Part shown: piece after piece, positions 1-8,101 of the stretch
Position numbering within the stretch: position 1 is the stretch's first letter
Layout: each line of letters starts with the position of its first letter
Origin: a bacterium
GTDB lineage: Bacteria; Krumholzibacteriota; Krumholzibacteriia; LZORAL124-64-63
Direction: 5' to 3'
Length of the DNA stretch: 35,958 bases
Assembly (NCBI GenBank): GCA_020440705.1
Contig: JAGRNP010000029.1
Span: 1-35,958, forward strand
Notes under the pieces: generated by a model
Told to the model about the DNA's origin: nothing
Databases searched by the model: none
What the model saw: only the letters and a program-made list of their open reading frames with translations
Program-made: the position numbers and the translations under genes

Positions 1-3000
1 GACCTCTTCGAGCAGCGCCAGCAGGAGCACCCCACGCGGGTGCTGTTCCAGGAGCTGGCCGACGACGGCGGCGGCCGCTGGGACTACGCGCGCACCTGGC
101 GCCGCGTGCGCGCCATCGCCGCGCTCATGTGGCGCGACGGCCCCCGCCCCGCGCTGGAGCGGGGCGCCGACCGCACGGCCGACGGCCCGCGTGTCGCCCT
201 CTGGACCGACAACGGCATCACCTCGGCCTGCTGCGACCTGGCCTGCCTGACCCACGACCTCTTCGTCACGCCGCTGAACGTGCACTTCGGCGTGGGCGAC
301 CTCGTGTGGATCTTCGATCGCCTGCGCGTCACCGTCGCCGTGTGCGACACGCCCGAGCGCCTCGACCGGCTGCTCGAGATCCGCAGCGCGGCGCGCCAGC
401 CGTTCCTCATCTACGCCCTGCACCCGTGCGACCGGGTGGGCACCGCCGACGTGCGCCTGCTGGACGAGGACCTGGCCGACCTGCAGCGCGGCGAGATCGA
501 CGCGATCCTGGCCGACCGCCCCCGCCGCACCCTGCGCGAGCCCACGACGGTGATGTTCACCTCGGGCAGCACGGGCCGGCCCAAGGGGGTCGTCTTCAAC
601 CAGTTCAACCTCGTCACGAAGCGCTTCGCCCGGGCCGCGGCCCTGCCGGCGGTGGGCCGCGACGAGGTCATGCTGTGCTACCTGCCGCTCTTCCACACCT
701 TCGGTCGCTACCTCGAGATGCTCGGCACCATCTTCTGGGGCGGCACCTATGTCTTCGCCGGCAACCCCTCGGTGGAGACCCTGCTCAGCCAGTTCCAGCA
801 GGTGCGTCCGACGGCCCTGATCAGCGTGCCGCTGCGCTGGATGCAGATCTCCGACCACGCCATCGCGGCCGCGCGCGAGTCGGACGCCGAGACCTCCCAG
901 ACGCGCCTGCTGCGCGAGATCGTGGGCGACCGCCTCTACTGGGGCCTGTCGGCGGCGGGCTACCTCGACCCGCGCGTCTTCCGCTTCTTCCACCGCCACG
1001 GCGTGGCCCTGTGCAGCGGCTTCGGCATGACCGAGGGCACCGGCGGCCTGACCATGACCCCGCCCGACGACTACGTGGAGGATTCGGTGGGCGTGCCCCT
1101 GCCCGGGGTGAAGGTCCGCTTCGGCGACCAGGACGAGCTGCAGATCGCCGGCGTCTACATCGCCCGCTACCTGCCCGAGGAGGCCCCCGGCGGCTGCCTG
1201 CGCGTGGACGCGCCCGAGTCGGACGACTTCTGGCTCGCCACCGGCGACGTCTTCCGGCGCACCCGCGGCGACCACCTCGAGATCGTCGACCGCATCAAGG
1301 ACATCTACAAGAACAACAAGGGCCAGACCATCGCCCCGCGGCAGATCGAGTCGCTCTTCGACCTCGTGCCCGGCATCAGGCGGACCTTCCTCGCCGGCGA
1401 CGGCCGCAGCTACAACACCCTGCTCATCGTGCCCGACGAGAGCGACGAGGTGCTCCGCTCGCTGACCGACGCCGAGAGCCGGCGCGAGTACTTCGAGCAG
1501 ATCGTGACCCTGGCCAATCCCGGCCTCGCGGCCTACGAGCGGGTCGTGAACTTCACGATCCTGGACCGCGACTTCAGCGCCGACCACGGCGAACTGACCG
1601 CCAAGGGCAGCTACAAGCGCAAGGTCATCGAGAGGAACTTCGCCGAGGAGATCGCCGCCCTCTACCGGACCAACACGCGCACCCTCGAGGTCAACTGCTA
1701 CCAGGTGACGATCCCGCGCTGGTTCTTCCGCGACCTCGGCGTGCTCGACGACGCCATCGTCGCCACCGAGAACGGCCTGCGCAACCGCGAGGACGGGCGC
1801 ACGCTGCGGGTCGGCCCGGGGGCCGAGGGCCGCGTGCGCATCGGCGACCTGGAGTACCTGCTGAAGGGCCGCCGCATCGACCTCGGCCTGGTCGCGCGCC
1901 AGCCGCTGCTGTGGCTGGGCAACAGCGCCGTGATCGACTTCAGCCCCTGCAAGGCGGGCTGGGACACCGACCTCGGGCCCTTCGGCGAGCAGGTCTTCCT
2001 CCCCGCGGCGGCGCGGCGCCAGTACTCCGGCCCGCCCGCCGCCGGCCGCGTCGACCGGCACCTGGTCGAGATCGACGACCTGGTGCGGCGGGCCCTCTTC
2101 GGCGACGCCCAGCTGGCCCGCGACTCCCTCGCCGCCCTGAACGAGCTGCTCGGCCGCGTCGGACCGAACCAGGGCGCGGTGATCCGGCGCCGGCTCGAGG
2201 CCCTCGCCGGCCACCAGGCGAAGTCGGTGCGCTGCCGCGCCTACCAGATGCTGGTGCTCGACCAGCCGGTGGCCGACTACAACCGCTACCTGCCGGCCTT
2301 CATCGAGTCGGGCAAGCCCTTCCTGGACAAGGAGAGCTTCGAGGCCATCGGCCGCGCGGCCATCGAGCCGCGTCGCCTCGAGGCCCTGCGCCAGCGCCTG
2401 CATGCCTACCGCACGCAGCTGCAGTGGCCGGCCGAGGAGAAGCGCCGCCGGGTCTTCGAGGACCTCTTCCACCTGCTGGCGGACTTCGGCCGCTTCCATC
2501 CCGAGTTCTACGGACCCATCCGCGAGGAGCTGATCAGCTGGCAGCTCCACGTGCAGGATCCGGACCTCGCCCGGGCCGCCGCGCGCCAGATGATCGCCCT
2601 GTCGGACTGGCTCGAGCAGGAGCTGCAGCGCGACTTCGACGGCATCGACCCGGCGGCGTGGAAGGGCAAGATCGTCTTCCAGGAGGGGCTCAGCCCCACC
2701 GAGATCGGGCGGCTGAAGGAGGTGCTGATCGGCACCACCTTCCTGCGCCAGTCGATCATGCTCGCCTTCGAGGGCGAGGACCTCGCCGTGTCCGACATCG
2801 CCCCGGGCGGCATCTTCGTCTCGCGCATCATCTCCCGCTACGAGGACTCGCGCTACCGCGCCAGCGTGAACACCGTCACCGGCAAGCATTTCGACCTGCA
2901 GCTGATCATCCGCGAGGACGCCGACACCAAGCTGCTCACCGACACCATCTACTGGTACATCGCCCTGCGCGGCTACCCCTTCGGCACCCCCATGCTGCCC

Positions 3001-4359
3001 ACCTTCGGCTGTTCCCGCCCCGAGCTGGGCGCCCTGTCCATGGCCTACGTGAGCGACCTGACGGTGTGGGAGAAGATCCGCGAGTTCAGCTCGGTGCGCG
3101 GGCCGGGCACCCAGCCGCCTTCGCGCATGCGCTGGCACCAGCTGATGGTGCGCGCCATGAGCGTCGTCGTGCGGGGCTGGCGCAACTCCGAGCGGCGCAT
3201 CATCCCGGGCCTGATCACGCCCAACAACATCATCGTGCCCGAGCCCGACTACCGGCGCGGCGCGGTGCAGAACAACCTCACCGGCTGGAAGCCCTACACC
3301 GGGCCTCTCTCCCTGATCCGGCCCCTGTGGCGGAACATGTACCACCACACCATCAGCCACTATCCGTGGGTGAAGGAGTACCTCGAGCGCGAGTGGATCC
3401 TCGAGGCCTTCGTCGAAGCCCTCGGCGTGACCGAGGCGCGCGCCTTCTTCGCCGAGCTGCGCGAGGAGATGGACGCCCGCGACGAGGACGAGATGGGTCT
3501 CGGCTTCGGGGACGTGCTGCGCGGGTTCGCCGCGCGCCTGGGCCAGGAGTACTACCCGCCCCTGAGCCTGCGCGCCGCCATCCACCGCTACCAGGAATGG
3601 GAGATCGCCAACCCCGAGGCCACGCCGCGTGCCCGCCTCGAGTTCCTCGAGGAGCTCTCGCGCCTCTACAAGCTGCACAGCCTGCCCGAGATCGCGCGCT
3701 TCACCCTCTTCCGCGACACCTATTTCCGCCAGGCGCCGCCCGAGGTGCACGACGTCTTCGACCGCCTCGTCGAACGCATGTTCCTGCATCCCCAGCGCCG
3801 CGCGACGCGCATGGTCGAGCTGTCGGACCTGCAGGCCCTCCTGACCGGCGAGGACGACCGCACCGCCTTCCACCGGCTGGTCTTCCCCCACCGCCAGCGC
3901 CACGAGCAGATGGAGGTGCGCTCGATCGGCACGCCCGACCGCGAGCAGGTCATCGTGCGGTCCACCATCACCGACCGCTACGGCCGCGGCTACACCGTGG
4001 GCGAGCCGGCGGGACCGGCGGAAGTGGGCCTGCTGTACCGGATCTTCCTGCAGGCGGGCTATCCCCGCACCCTGTCGCGCAGCGATCGCTACTTCGTCAT
4101 CACCGACGACACCGAGCAGATCGTCGGCGGGCTCGTCTACCGCGCCGGCGACGACGACCAGGTGCTGCTCGACGGGATCGTCGTGCGCGACGCCCTGGCC
4201 GAGCGCGGCATCGCCGCCGCGGTGGTGGCGGACTTCTGCACGCGCATGGCCTCGCGCGGCTACAAGTCCGTGCGCACCCACTACTTCCTGCGGCGGTTCT
4301 TCGAGAAGCACGGGTTCCGGCGGGATGTGCGGGTCGGCGGGCTGGTGCGGTTCCTCTAG
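1..4359 (+). CDS. AMP-binding (acyl-CoA synthetase-like) / GNAT multidomain protein, 5' truncated
   Basis: The frame is open from the first base, and the first residues (DLFEQRQQEHPTR) read like the start of an acyl-adenylate ligase, so the gene begins upstream of the window. About 1,452 residues are visible. The N-terminal ~560 residues form an AMP-binding domain: P-loop TSGSTGRPKG (about residues 187-196), GFGMTEGTGG (about 341-350), TGD (about 414), DRIKDIYKNNKGQ (about 430) and a C-terminal lysine region GSYKRK (about 536). Family knowledge: such domains adenylate a carboxylate, usually then making an acyl-CoA. Some 750 residues that I cannot assign follow, with helical stretches. The last ~100 residues resemble a GNAT acetyltransferase (VVRDALAERGIAAAVVADF, then FFEKHGFRRD). 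Acyl activation plus acyl transfer within one chain is an inference; the substrate is unknown. Its stop shares CTAG with the convergent PrsW gene. Confidence 0.85.
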   Translation, partial: DLFEQRQQEHPTRVLFQELADDGGGRWDYARTWRRVRAIAALMWRDGPRPALERGADRTADGPRVALWTDNGITSACCDLACLTHDLFVTPLNVHFGVGDLVWIFDRLRVTVAVCDTPERLDRLLEIRSAARQPFLIYALHPCDRVGTADVRLLDEDLADLQRGEIDAILADRPRRTLREPTTVMFTSGSTGRPKGVVFNQFNLVTKRFARAAALPAVGRDEVMLCYLPLFHTFGRYLEMLGTIFWGGTYVFAGNPSVETLLSQFQQVRPTALISVPLRWMQISDHAIAAARESDAETSQTRLLREIVGDRLYWGLSAAGYLDPRVFRFFHRHGVALCSGFGMTEGTGGLTMTPPDDYVEDSVGVPLPGVKVRFGDQDELQIAGVYIARYLPEEAPGGCLRVDAPESDDFWLATGDVFRRTRGDHLEIVDRIKDIYKNNKGQTIAPRQIESLFDLVPGIRRTFLAGDGRSYNTLLIVPDESDEVLRSLTDAESRREYFEQIVTLANPGLAAYERVVNFTILDRDFSADHGELTAKGSYKRKVIERNFAEEIAALYRTNTRTLEVNCYQVTIPRWFFRDLGVLDDAIVATENGLRNREDGRTLRVGPGAEGRVRIGDLEYLLKGRRIDLGLVARQPLLWLGNSAVIDFSPCKAGWDTDLGPFGEQVFLPAAARRQYSGPPAAGRVDRHLVEIDDLVRRALFGDAQLARDSLAALNELLGRVGPNQGAVIRRRLEALAGHQAKSVRCRAYQMLVLDQPVADYNRYLPAFIESGKPFLDKESFEAIGRAAIEPRRLEALRQRLHAYRTQLQWPAEEKRRRVFEDLFHLLADFGRFHPEFYGPIREELISWQLHVQDPDLARAAARQMIALSDWLEQELQRDFDGIDPAAWKGKIVFQEGLSPTEIGRLKEVLIGTTFLRQSIMLAFEGEDLAVSDIAPGGIFVSRIISRYEDSRYRASVNTVTGKHFDLQLIIREDADTKLLTDTIYWYIALRGYPFGTPMLPTFGCSRPELGALSMAYVSDLTVWEKIREFSSVRGPGTQPPSRMRWHQLMVRAMSVVVRGWRNSERRIIPGLITPNNIIVPEPDYRRGAVQNNLTGWKPYTGPLSLIRPLWRNMYHHTISHYPWVKEYLEREWILEAFVEALGVTEARAFFAELREEMDARDEDEMGLGFGDVLRGFAARLGQEYYPPLSLRAAIHRYQEWEIANPEATPRARLEFLEELSRLYKLHSLPEIARFTLFRDTYFRQAPPEVHDVFDRLVERMFLHPQRRATRMVELSDLQALLTGEDDRTAFHRLVFPHRQRHEQMEVRSIGTPDREQVIVRSTITDRYGRGYTVGEPAGPAEVGLLYRIFLQAGYPRTLSRSDRYFVITDDTEQIVGGLVYRAGDDDQVLLDGIVVRDALAERGIAAAVVADFCTRMASRGYKSVRTHYFLRRFFEKHGFRRDVRVGGLVRFL

Positions 4360-5411
4360 CCGCGGTTCTCCTCGGACACGAAGAACGACTGCCACCGGTC
4401 GGCTCCCTGCCAGTGGCAGACGGGGCGCAGCGCCAGCTGCCCGGTGCGCCCGATGCGGTGCTCGAGATGGCGCACCTCGTCGAGCTTGCCCGGCAGGTCC
4501 GGATCGGGCCGGGGGCGCAGGCCCTCCGCCCGCAGCAGCAGCGTGCCCTTGGCCCGCAGGGAGAGTTCGACCTGCAGCCGCAGCAGGCACAGCATGTCGG
4601 CGACCAGGTCGGCGGGGAAGGTCGTGCGCAACGAGAGCAGGTACTGCCCGAGGGGCGAAGCGTGCACCTGGCCCGAGCGGATCAGCCCGAGCAGTTCGCG
4701 GTCCCGGTCGAAACCCTCGCCCAGCCACGCCCGCAGGCGCCGCTCCCCCTGGCGGTACACCCCCAGCAGCAGCAGCGGCATCCCCACCGCGAGCGCGAGG
4801 GTCGTCGGCACCGGCGCGCGCATGAGGTGGTTGAAGGCCGCATGCACGACCACCGCCAGGGCCAGACCCGCCGCCGCCGGCAGCAGGCGCCCCGTCCCGG
4901 ACCGTCCGCGCAGGATGACGGCCAGGATCGCCGTCGTGCCCCCGTGCATCAGGGCGGTGCCCAGGCCGCGGATGGCGAAGACGACCAGGGGCACGTCGCC
5001 CAGCAGGTGCAGGTAGTAGACGTTCTCGACCACGGCGAAGCCGGCGCCGGTGGCGAAGCCGAGGATGGCCGCGTCGACCAGGAATCCCACGCGGCCGGCG
5101 CGGATCTCCCCCGCCACCCACAGCCCCTTGAGCCCCTCCTCGACGACCGGCGCGACGCCGACGGCGAAGGCCGTGGCCGACAGCGCCGTCACCTCGAGCA
5201 CCAGGGTGTTGCCCACGTAGGCCACCAGGGCGGCGGCGCCGCCGGCGCCCAGGGCCGCCGCCACTCGCCGGCCCCGCACCAGCCGGAAGCTGTCCAGGCC
5301 CACCAGGGCCGCGAGCATCAGCAGCACCGGCAGCAGCGCCAGGGCGACGCGCCAGCCCGGATGCGCGCCCGGCGCCATCAGCACCGGCGGGATCAGGTCA
5401 TTCCATGTCAA
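4356..5411 (-). CDS. prsW: PrsW-family intramembrane metalloprotease
   Basis: A 351-residue polytopic membrane protein with about seven hydrophobic segments in the first ~230 residues and a soluble C-terminal tail of ~120 residues. Family motifs are visible inside the helices: PVVEEGLKG (EExxK), GFAVVENVYY (FxxxEN), ALMHGG, and VVHAAFNH near the last core helix. PrsW proteases of the CPBP/Abi superfamily cut anti-sigma factors at site 1; B. subtilis PrsW cleaves RsiW. The likely start is TTG at 5411, preceded by GAGGG and overlapping the STAS gene by 14 nt, which suggests translational coupling. The start is uncertain because an internal start is possible. The cognate anti-sigma factor is not in the window. 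The soluble tail is longer than in minimal PrsW proteins and its role is unknown. Confidence 0.85.
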   Translation of the reverse strand: MTWNDLIPPVLMAPGAHPGWRVALALLPVLLMLAALVGLDSFRLVRGRRVAAALGAGGAAALVAYVGNTLVLEVTALSATAFAVGVAPVVEEGLKGLWVAGEIRAGRVGFLVDAAILGFATGAGFAVVENVYYLHLLGDVPLVVFAIRGLGTALMHGGTTAILAVILRGRSGTGRLLPAAAGLALAVVVHAAFNHLMRAPVPTTLALAVGMPLLLLGVYRQGERRLRAWLGEGFDRDRELLGLIRSGQVHASPLGQYLLSLRTTFPADLVADMLCLLRLQVELSLRAKGTLLLRAEGLRPRPDPDLPGKLDEVRHLEHRIGRTGQLALRPVCHWQGADRWQSFFVSEENRG

Positions 5412-5682
5412 AGATGCCCTCGAATCCGGCGAGCACGAGGACCTCGCGCAGGTGGGGGCTGAGACCGGTCAGGCGCAGGCCGGCGCCGCGATCGCGCAGC
5501 CGGCGCTGGGCCGCGACGAGAACGCCGAGGCCGACGCTCGCGATGTAGTCGAGGGCGGAGAAGTCGACCGGCGCCGAGGACTCGACGCGGGTGAAGAAGT
5601 CGCGGGCCCGACCGACGCTGGCCGCGTCGAGGCGCCCCTGCAGGTGGATGGTGCCGGCGGCATCGCGGCTGATCTCGAACAC
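5398..5682 (-). CDS. STAS-domain anti-sigma factor antagonist
   Basis: A 94-residue single STAS domain, the normal size for SpoIIAA/RsbV-type anti-anti-sigma factors. These bind an anti-sigma kinase and release the sigma factor until phosphorylated on a conserved serine. The segment LDYIASVGLGVLV (about residues 44-56) aligns with the phospho-site region; Ser49 occupies the phosphorylatable position, and the Asp usually just before it is Ala. The start is GTG at 5682, with GGGAGG about 9 nt upstream. It lies 57 bp downstream of the Rrf2 regulator and overlaps the PrsW gene by 14 nt, so the three genes probably share a transcript. No partner kinase or phosphatase is seen here. Confidence in the fold is high; the sigma factor it acts on is unknown. 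Confidence 0.88.
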   Translation of the reverse strand: MFEISRDAAGTIHLQGRLDAASVGRARDFFTRVESSAPVDFSALDYIASVGLGVLVAAQRRLRDRGAGLRLTGLSPHLREVLVLAGFEGIFDME

Positions 5683-5739
5683 GCCCTGTCCTCCCGTTCC
5701 GGATGCGGGTCCGCCGTCACGACCCCGCGCCGGCGCGCG

Positions 5740-6195
5740 TCAGGCGCGCGGAAGGGGCCACAGCTCCTGCAGGTCGTCCCGCGCGGCCTTCTCCGGGCGG
5801 AGCAGATCGGCGAGGGTCGTCCGCTGCAGGACTTCGACCACGCGCCGCTCCAGATGCCGCCAGACCGGCCGCAGGCCACAGTCGGTGGTGCGCGTGCAAT
5901 CGGGCCGGTCGTCGTCGCGGCACGGATAGGCGAAGACCGTCTCGGCCCCCACCGCCCGCAGCACCCGGGCCACGGCGATGGTCTCGGGCCGGTCGGCCAG
6001 GACGTAGCCGCCGTTGCGTCCGCGCACCGCCGTGACCACGCCGTCACGCCGCAGCATGCCGAGCAGCTTGGCCACCGTCGGCTCGGGCAGCTCCTCGGCC
6101 GCCGCCAGTTCGCCCAGGGTGACCTGGCGGTCCAGGAGGGCCATGCGCATGGTCAGGCGCACGGCCTGTTCTTCGGCCCGGGTCACGCGGAACAT
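5740..6195 (-). CDS. Rrf2-family transcriptional regulator with three-cysteine motif
   Basis: A 151-residue protein with an N-terminal winged helix: LTMRMALLDRQVTLGELAAA, then PEPTVAKLLGMLRRDGVV, and a wing RGRNGGYVLA. Three cysteines follow at about 92, 100 and 106 (C-x7-C-x5-C), the place where IscR, NsrR and RsrR carry an Fe-S cluster. Rrf2 proteins of this type sense Fe-S status, NO or redox state. The start is ATG at 6195, with GGGAGGCGAG just upstream; an ATG 15 nt further up lies inside the ribosome-binding site and is less likely. An imperfect palindrome at 6262-6290 may be its own operator. Downstream lie the STAS and PrsW genes. Which signal it reads cannot be told from sequence. 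Confidence 0.9.
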   Translation of the reverse strand: MFRVTRAEEQAVRLTMRMALLDRQVTLGELAAAEELPEPTVAKLLGMLRRDGVVTAVRGRNGGYVLADRPETIAVARVLRAVGAETVFAYPCRDDDRPDCTRTTDCGLRPVWRHLERRVVEVLQRTTLADLLRPEKAARDDLQELWPLPRA

Positions 6196-6261
6196 GGTCT
6201 CGCCTCCCATCCTATCAGCGCCGGGCGGTCCGGCACAAGGCGCGTTCGCCCCCGGCGGGGG

Positions 6262-6290
6262 CCAATCCTGAATCGAAAGGTCAAGTATGG
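6262..6290 (-). promoter_or_regulatory. imperfect palindrome upstream of the Rrf2 gene, possible operator
   Basis: The symmetric bases follow CCAnnCnTGA-N9-TCAnGnnTGG, lying 67-95 nt before the Rrf2 start. The element is much more A/T-rich than its surroundings. Its shape resembles the extended dyads bound by IscR-type regulators, and autoregulation is common in the family. It also holds TTGACC on the minus strand, but no matching -10 was found at 16-18 nt. The rest of the 6196-6349 gap shows nothing recognisable. Confidence 0.35.
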
Positions 6291-6349
6291 AGAGGTTACC
6301 CCATCGCGGCCCGGGCGGCAACCCGCCGGCTCGCCGCGGGCGCCGGCGG

Positions 6350-6919
6350 CTAGTCGGGCACCCGGATCTCCTGGGCCAGCGGCTCGTCGTACATGTCGGC
6401 GGCCCGGGCGAGGATGTCGGCGTAGGCCTCGGCACGGCCCATGTGCAGGAGCATGGGCTTGAGCTCGTCGTAGCGGAAGGCGTCGTGGATGCGCAGCAGC
6501 TGCAGGCGCGCAGCGAGCACGCTGTCCGGCCGGGTGGCGGCGAGAAGGCCGCGGTCGAGGCCGAGGGCGGCCAGGACCAGGTCGATGGTGTCCGCCACGG
6601 CGGGCGCGAAGAGGCCCGGATCGTCCCGGGCGGCGACGGCGAAACCGCGGGTCCACCAGCGCGGGTCCGCGGGCGGGAGTTCGGGGGGCGGTGGCAGGGG
6701 TTCCAGCGCCCGGGGAGGCGGCGCGACGATCTCGATCTCGGGCGGCGGCAGCAGGGCGAGCCAGCGGGTCGCCGCCCCGTCACGGGCGGCCTCGGGTCGC
6801 GCCGCCGGCAGCAGGAACGCCAGCCACGCGCGGGGAATCCCGAAGGCGCCCACCCCGAGCAGGAGGACGGCCAGCGCCACGCACAGCGGCCACTTCCACG
6901 GTTCACGACGGTCGCGCAT
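6350..6919 (-). CDS. hypothetical single-pass membrane protein, proline-rich
   Basis: 189 residues that I do not recognise as a family. The N-terminus is basic (MRDRREPWKW) and runs into a hydrophobic segment at about 11-39, which looks like a signal anchor. A proline-rich stretch at about 57-86 (PPPEIEIV, APPPRALEPLPPPPELPP) would span the periplasmic space or act as a spacer. The remaining ~100 residues are helical and end in EIRVPD. The start is ATG at 6919 with GAGGGGGC just upstream. It lies 50 bp after birA and 154 bp before the Rrf2 gene, so it probably shares the birA transcript. Base composition and codon use match its neighbours. Function unknown. Confidence 0.6.
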   Translation of the reverse strand: MRDRREPWKWPLCVALAVLLLGVGAFGIPRAWLAFLLPAARPEAARDGAATRWLALLPPPEIEIVAPPPRALEPLPPPPELPPADPRWWTRGFAVAARDDPGLFAPAVADTIDLVLAALGLDRGLLAATRPDSVLAARLQLLRIHDAFRYDELKPMLLHMGRAEAYADILARAADMYDEPLAQEIRVPD

Positions 6920-6969
6920 GGCCCCCTCGAACGCCGGCCCGTTGCCGCGGTTCCCGCCGGGCACCGGTC

Positions 6970-7929
6970 TCAACGGCTCTCGCTGAACTCGAGCCGGCCC
7001 GCGGTGATCGATCCGGGATGTCCGGCGAGCACCAGGCCGAGCCCGTCGTCGATGGCCGTGACGCGACCGGCGGCCAGCGGAGCGCACCCCGTGCCGCCGT
7101 CGGCCCACACCACCACGTCGCGGCCGATGACCGCCGACCACCGGCGGTAGTCGGCCAGCAACGACGCCGGGCCGTCGGCGTCCAGTGCCGCGAATCGCGT
7201 CGCCAGGCCGGACAGCACGCGCGCCAGGCCCACGCCCAGGGACGGCGCCCCGCCCGGCACGGCGGCCAGGGCGGTCGCGGGCAGGGCGGCGCCCGCAGTC
7301 ACGAGGCGAGGTGCGGCCGCCAGGTTCAGGCCCACGCCCACGAACACGACCCGGATGCGTCCGGCGACGACCCGCACCGCCGTCAGGGTGCCCGCCACCT
7401 TGGCGCCGCCCAGCAGCACGTCGTTCACCCATTTGATGCGGGGCTCCGGACCCAGCGGCGCCAGGTCGGCCACGGCCTCGGCCAGGGCCACCGCCGGCCA
7501 CGCCGGCAGGACCCTGCCGACCGCCGCCGGCAGGTCGCAGGGCCAGGCCCCCGCCAGATGGAGGTTGCCCGGCAGGGTCTGCCAGGGCCGTCCGTGCTGG
7601 CCGTGGAAGCCGCTTCCGGCCAGGGCGAGCGCCGCCAGCGGCCGCGTCCCGGTCCCGTGCCTTCCCCAGACTTCCCGCAGGGCGTCGTACTGGGAGGCCG
7701 CGGCCGACGCGGCCAGGACCAGGTCGCCCCGCCACGGCGCCGCCGCCGCGGCCAGCGGTCCGGCGACCACCGGCGTCAGCCGGACCAGGCCGAGGGCCGC
7801 CGCGGTGTCGGCCGCCGCCGGCGGACCCGCGTCGGGCCCCACCCAGCCGGGCAGCGCGGCGCGCACCACCGACCGGCCGGACACGAGGAGGCGGAGGCTG
7901 GTTTCGGGATCCAAGTCATCCTCTTTCAT
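6970..7929 (-). CDS. birA: biotin-[acetyl-CoA-carboxylase] ligase (BPL), atypical biotin loop
   Basis: A 319-residue biotin protein ligase, which makes biotinyl-AMP and transfers biotin to a lysine of carboxylase carrier proteins. Recognised by IKWVNDVLL (about 165-173, canonical KWPND), GGAKVAGTL with the conserved lysine (about 174-182), and VGVGLNL (about 197-203). The biotin-binding loop reads FHGQHGRPW (about 108-116), where the family has GRGRRGRxW. By this alignment the arginine equal to E. coli Arg118 is a glutamine. There is no helix-turn-helix, so it is not a BirA-type repressor, yet ~100 residues precede the loop, more than in a minimal class I enzyme. ATG 7929 has no clear ribosome-binding site. 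TTG five codons later, preceded by AAGAGG, is an alternative start. It is divergent from the fadL-like gene. Confidence 0.8.
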   Translation of the reverse strand: MKEDDLDPETSLRLLVSGRSVVRAALPGWVGPDAGPPAAADTAAALGLVRLTPVVAGPLAAAAAPWRGDLVLAASAAASQYDALREVWGRHGTGTRPLAALALAGSGFHGQHGRPWQTLPGNLHLAGAWPCDLPAAVGRVLPAWPAVALAEAVADLAPLGPEPRIKWVNDVLLGGAKVAGTLTAVRVVAGRIRVVFVGVGLNLAAAPRLVTAGAALPATALAAVPGGAPSLGVGLARVLSGLATRFAALDADGPASLLADYRRWSAVIGRDVVVWADGGTGCAPLAAGRVTAIDDGLGLVLAGHPGSITAGRLEFSESR

Positions 7930-7950
7930 GGTTTTGGCGCGCCGAAAACC
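7930..7950. promoter_or_regulatory. near-perfect palindrome abutting the birA start
   Basis: Arms GGTTTT and AAAACC flank the self-complementary core GGCGCGCC, with one extra G breaking perfect symmetry. It sits directly against the birA start codon, in the divergent birA/fadL intergenic region, where a bound protein or RNA hairpin could affect birA translation or fadL transcription. No known operator matches by eye. Confidence 0.4.
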
Positions 7951-7993
7951 GTTTCCCCGGAATCGGTCCCTGTGGTACGGTCGGCCCGACAGC

Positions 7994-8022
7994 AAGATAC
8001 CAGTCGCGGGAGCCCGGGTCAC
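7994..8022 (-). promoter_or_regulatory. putative sigma70-type promoter for birA
   Basis: On the minus strand GTGACC (8022-8017) and TATCTT (7999-7994) are separated by exactly 17 nt. The -10 lies 64 nt before the birA start. The -10 has the same TANCYT form seen before other genes of the window. Confidence 0.42.
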
Positions 8023-8101
8023 CCCCGGTCCGCCCCGGATCGGTCCATTTGCGGGTCCGGCATTCCCCCCGGTCCCACGGAGTTCCTGCAGAGGAGGCGA
8101 A

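Noticed and set aside
129-5462. Very long plus-strand reading frame (1,777 codons) through the AMP-binding and PrsW genes
   Set aside because: Its product is almost only Arg, Pro, Gly and Ala with no motif. It is an out-of-frame shadow caused by the lack of stops in GC-rich DNA.
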